From JAAYYF01 sp040255585 (GTDB taxonomy: Bacteria; Deinococcota; Deinococci; Deinococcales; Trueperaceae): DNA of 64,000 nt. Each line of letters starts with the position of its first letter. Position 1 is the stretch's first letter. The notes under the pieces are model-generated. The model was not told the DNA's origin, ran no database searches, and saw only the letters and a list, made by a program, of their open reading frames with translations. Position numbers and translations under genes: made by a program. This document shows, piece after piece, positions 62,633 to 64,000 of the stretch. Location of the stretch: NCBI GenBank assembly GCA_040255585.1, contig JBDZVI010000007.1:4990-68989 (forward strand), in the 5' to 3' direction.

Positions 62633-63016
62633 TCAGCGTTTCTTGAACAGGACCTCCGCGAGCATGGCGGCGAAGCCGAGGCTCGCCAGCCATGCGAGGC
62701 TGCCGAACACGGCGAACCAGGCCTTGCCTAGCAGGAACCCGAACCCCAACACCATGCCGAGCATCCCCGTGGTGGCGACCACGACCTGGACGAGGGCCAG
62801 GCGCGGCCGACGGAAGGGTACGCCCCGGAAACGCGGGACCGCGTGGTACGCGACCCCGTAGATCATCGAGGTCACGAAACCGAGGAGGTTGAGGTGCGCG
62901 TGCGCCGGGCGCCAGTAGTAAGGGAGCAGGCCGACCCCGACCGCCAGGCCGAGGGTGTTGGCCACCACGAACGAGGCCAGCGAGACTGCCAGGGCGACCC
63001 TGGTGGCGGGGATCAT
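62633..63016 (-). CDS. Four-helix membrane protein resembling a cbb3-oxidase subunit I fragment
   Basis: A 127-residue membrane protein with four hydrophobic helices. The segment PAHAHLNLLGFVTSMIYGVAYHAVPRFRG resembles the His-bearing helices of heme-copper oxidase subunit I and of NnrS-like proteins, with His residues that could bind heme. It is far too short to be a full oxidase. It is read 4 nt after the cupin gene and likely belongs with it and the RIC-like gene. The function is unknown, possibly linked to nitric oxide or redox stress. Confidence 0.65.
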   Translation of the reverse strand: MIPATRVALAVSLASFVVANTLGLAVGVGLLPYYWRPAHAHLNLLGFVTSMIYGVAYHAVPRFRGVPFRRPRLALVQVVVATTGMLGMVLGFGFLLGKAWFAVFGSLAWLASLGFAAMLAEVLFKKR

Positions 63017-63020
63017 AGGG

Positions 63021-63335
63021 CTAAGGTCTCGGCGTGATGATGCCGAGAACCAGGAACCGCCCCGCGCCGGCGCGGGCCCCGTGCTCCTCGTTGGCGGAGC
63101 AGGCTAGCAGCGTTCCCGCGCGGGCGGCCACCTTCACCTCGCCGGCCCACAACTCGCCCTCCCCCTCGATGGCCACGAGACTCACGCGCGGTTCGCCACG
63201 CCCCCGCACCTGCTGTCCGTCTTGCAAGGAGAAGAGAACGAGGCGCGCCTCCGGCGAGTCCGACACTACGCGCGCGTCGCGCCGCTCACCGTAACGCGCT
63301 AGAGACGGCAGGTCGAATACTTCCGGCAGGCTCAC
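63021..63335 (-). CDS. Small cupin-like protein
   Basis: A 104-residue protein with a cupin-like strand pattern: ARLVLFSLQDGQQVRGRGEPRVSLVAIEGEGELW, then AARAGTLLACSANEEHGARAGAGRFLVLGIITP. The conserved Gly and His spacing fits cupin motif 2, while motif 1 lacks the usual His pair (Gln and Arg instead). It may bind no metal. The GTG start overlaps the RIC-like stop (GTGA). Confidence 0.75.
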   Translation of the reverse strand: MSLPEVFDLPSLARYGERRDARVVSDSPEARLVLFSLQDGQQVRGRGEPRVSLVAIEGEGELWAGEVKVAARAGTLLACSANEEHGARAGAGRFLVLGIITPRP

Positions 63336-63544
63336 GCGGTCCCGTCGTGCAACCCGTGGAGCCGACCTAGCACGGACCCGAGGTCCAGGCCGGCGTCGCC
63401 GCAGGCCTCCTGGAGGCTGAGCCCGCCGCCGCAGCAAGTGTCCAGCCCCAGGTCGCTCAGGAGCCCCGAGGCTTCCGGGAGGACTTGCAGGACTTCGTTC
63501 ACTGTCGTAGACGGACCTATGGCGTCGGTGGTGGCGGTGCTCAT
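63332..63544 (-). CDS. ScdA/RIC N-terminal domain protein (DUF542)
   Basis: A 70-residue protein equal to the N-terminal domain of RIC proteins (ScdA, YtfE, NorA), which repair iron-sulfur clusters after nitric oxide or oxidative damage. VNEVLQVLPEASGLLSDLGLDTCCGGGLSLQEAC holds the CC pair (Cys37, Cys38) and Cys48. The hemerythrin-like di-iron domain of full-length RIC is absent; stand-alone forms exist in other bacteria. It leads a three-gene minus-strand operon. Confidence 0.85.
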   Translation of the reverse strand: MSTATTDAIGPSTTVNEVLQVLPEASGLLSDLGLDTCCGGGLSLQEACGDAGLDLGSVLGRLHGLHDGTA

Positions 63545-63678
63545 GACAGAAGTCTCGCCAGGCCCCGAGCGCCGGGGCCATGACCTGGGTAGCGCGGACC
63601 TGGGTAGCGCGGTGGGGCCGGTCGGCCCGGCGCGGGGGTCAGGGGTCAAAGGTCGCAGGCTGCCGGGAGGTCCCAGAT

Positions 63679-63697
63679 ACCCTATAGTCACTAGGGT
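63679..63697. promoter_or_regulatory. Palindromic operator candidate upstream of the RIC-like operon
   Basis: ACCCTA-N7-TAGGGT, a perfect 6-bp inverted repeat 135 nt upstream of the RIC-like ATG. Its CACTAGGG half resembles the siderophore-interacting operator half TACTAGG. A second inverted repeat CTTGA-N10-TCAAG lies at 63707-63726. The 134 nt between this and the gene hold nothing recognised. Confidence 0.4.
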
Positions 63698-63760
63698 CTG
63701 TTCACTCTTGATGGCACAACGTCAAGTCACGCACGACTGAGACACGATCGAGGACGAACC

Positions 63761-63862
63761 ATGGATCTCCTGCTACGCGATGACCGAACTCGACAAGACG
63801 CTCCTTGGGCATGCGCTCCTCGACGATTCATGAGCCGTTTGCGCTCCCTGCTTGGGTTCTAA
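63761..63862 (+). CDS. Possible 33-residue ORF, doubtful
   Basis: ATG with GAGGAC 5 nt upstream, 33 codons, Arg- and Leu-rich, ending MSRLRSLLGF. The stop overlaps a 9-bp stem TAACCGTGC/GCACGGTTA (63860-63892) that could be a terminator. No family is recognised. In another frame a short acidic ORF overlaps it, so this may be non-coding or a gene remnant. Confidence 0.2.
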   Translation: MDLLLRDDRTRQDAPWACAPRRFMSRLRSLLGF

Positions 63863-63970
63863 CCGTGCAGCGCAGCGGATGCAGCACGGTTACCTTCCAA
63901 GACGCTGCCGCCTGGGTCGGCACGGCGATCGTGACGCCCAAGCCAGCACGGCGAGCATGGGAGGTCTAGT

Positions 63971-64000
63971 TTGAAAAACGACACGATATGCAACGAGGCA
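63971..64000 (+). CDS. Possible gene start at the right edge
   Basis: TTG start with GGGAGG 6 nt upstream, giving ten codons (KNDTICNEA after the first) before the window ends. The ribosome site is strong, but too little is visible to identify the product. Confidence 0.3.
   Translation, partial: MKNDTICNEA

Noticed and set aside
63707..63726. FNR/CRP-type site (CTTGA-N10-TCAAG) near the RIC-like operon
   Set aside because: FNR sites need TTGAT-N4-ATCAA; the spacing here is too wide and only five bases per arm match. It is kept only as an inverted repeat.

Overview
The window is a compact, very GC-rich bacterial chromosome segment in which nearly every gene is housekeeping. Several traits together point to the phylum Deinococcota (Deinococcus-Thermus), and probably to a lineage outside Thermus and Deinococcus proper, such as Trueperales. 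These traits are a LysW-dependent lysine operon, a PriA that has lost its ATPase motifs, leaderless-type promoters (TANNNT 6-8 nt before the start codon), RNase J beside PNPase, and the gene order of the division/cell-wall cluster. The taxonomic assignment is inference; no database was searched.

Layout. 1-2400: tail of a DHFR-like reductase, tRNA-Pro(GGG), a YibE/F membrane protein and a divergent Nudix hydrolase. 2400-11550 (minus strand): RNA and translation genes rnj, pnp, rpsO, rlmB and ribF, with an S9 peptidase and a Nudix hydrolase. 11586-26116 (minus): a long dcw cluster read in the order mraZ, rsmH, ftsL-like, ftsI, murF, mraY, murD, ftsW, murG, murC, murB, ftsQ, ftsA, ftsZ. Most junctions overlap by 1-10 nt. 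It is headed by a recognisable MraZ operator, and murE is absent from its usual place. 26190-28713: RNase P RNA, a BMP-family binding protein and a NYN nuclease-like gene. 28812-37597: luxS, a two-component system, purM diverging from priA, then smpB, an amidase and a GerMN protein. 37621-42848 (minus): hisS, aspS, a HAD phosphatase and asnS. 42928-44836: a lipoprotein and the magnesium channel mgtE.

44845-50628 is the lys operon (lysW, lysX, lysY, lysZ, lysJ, lysK). It has a near-consensus sigma-70 promoter and paired CTTTCG-N3-CGAAAG palindromes. The carrier LysW has kept its C-terminal EDWGE attachment tail but lost all four zinc-binding cysteines, which is the most unusual finding here. 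50648-56104 holds small accessory enzymes, including an ABM-DinB fusion and a lipoprotein hydrolase behind a perfect 5 x 18 bp tandem repeat. 56178-62539 is an iron-siderophore uptake operon (binding protein, two permeases, ATPase) with a siderophore-interacting flavoprotein and an MFS exporter; both iron promoters carry palindromic operators. 62633-63544 is a three-gene set resembling nitric-oxide or iron-sulfur stress genes. The last 300 bases hold no confident gene except a possible start at the edge.

Three tandem arrays with unit lengths divisible by three (15, 18 and 18 bp) occur within rsmH, within priA and upstream of the lipoprotein hydrolase, suggesting a recurrent repeat-expansion process in this genome.
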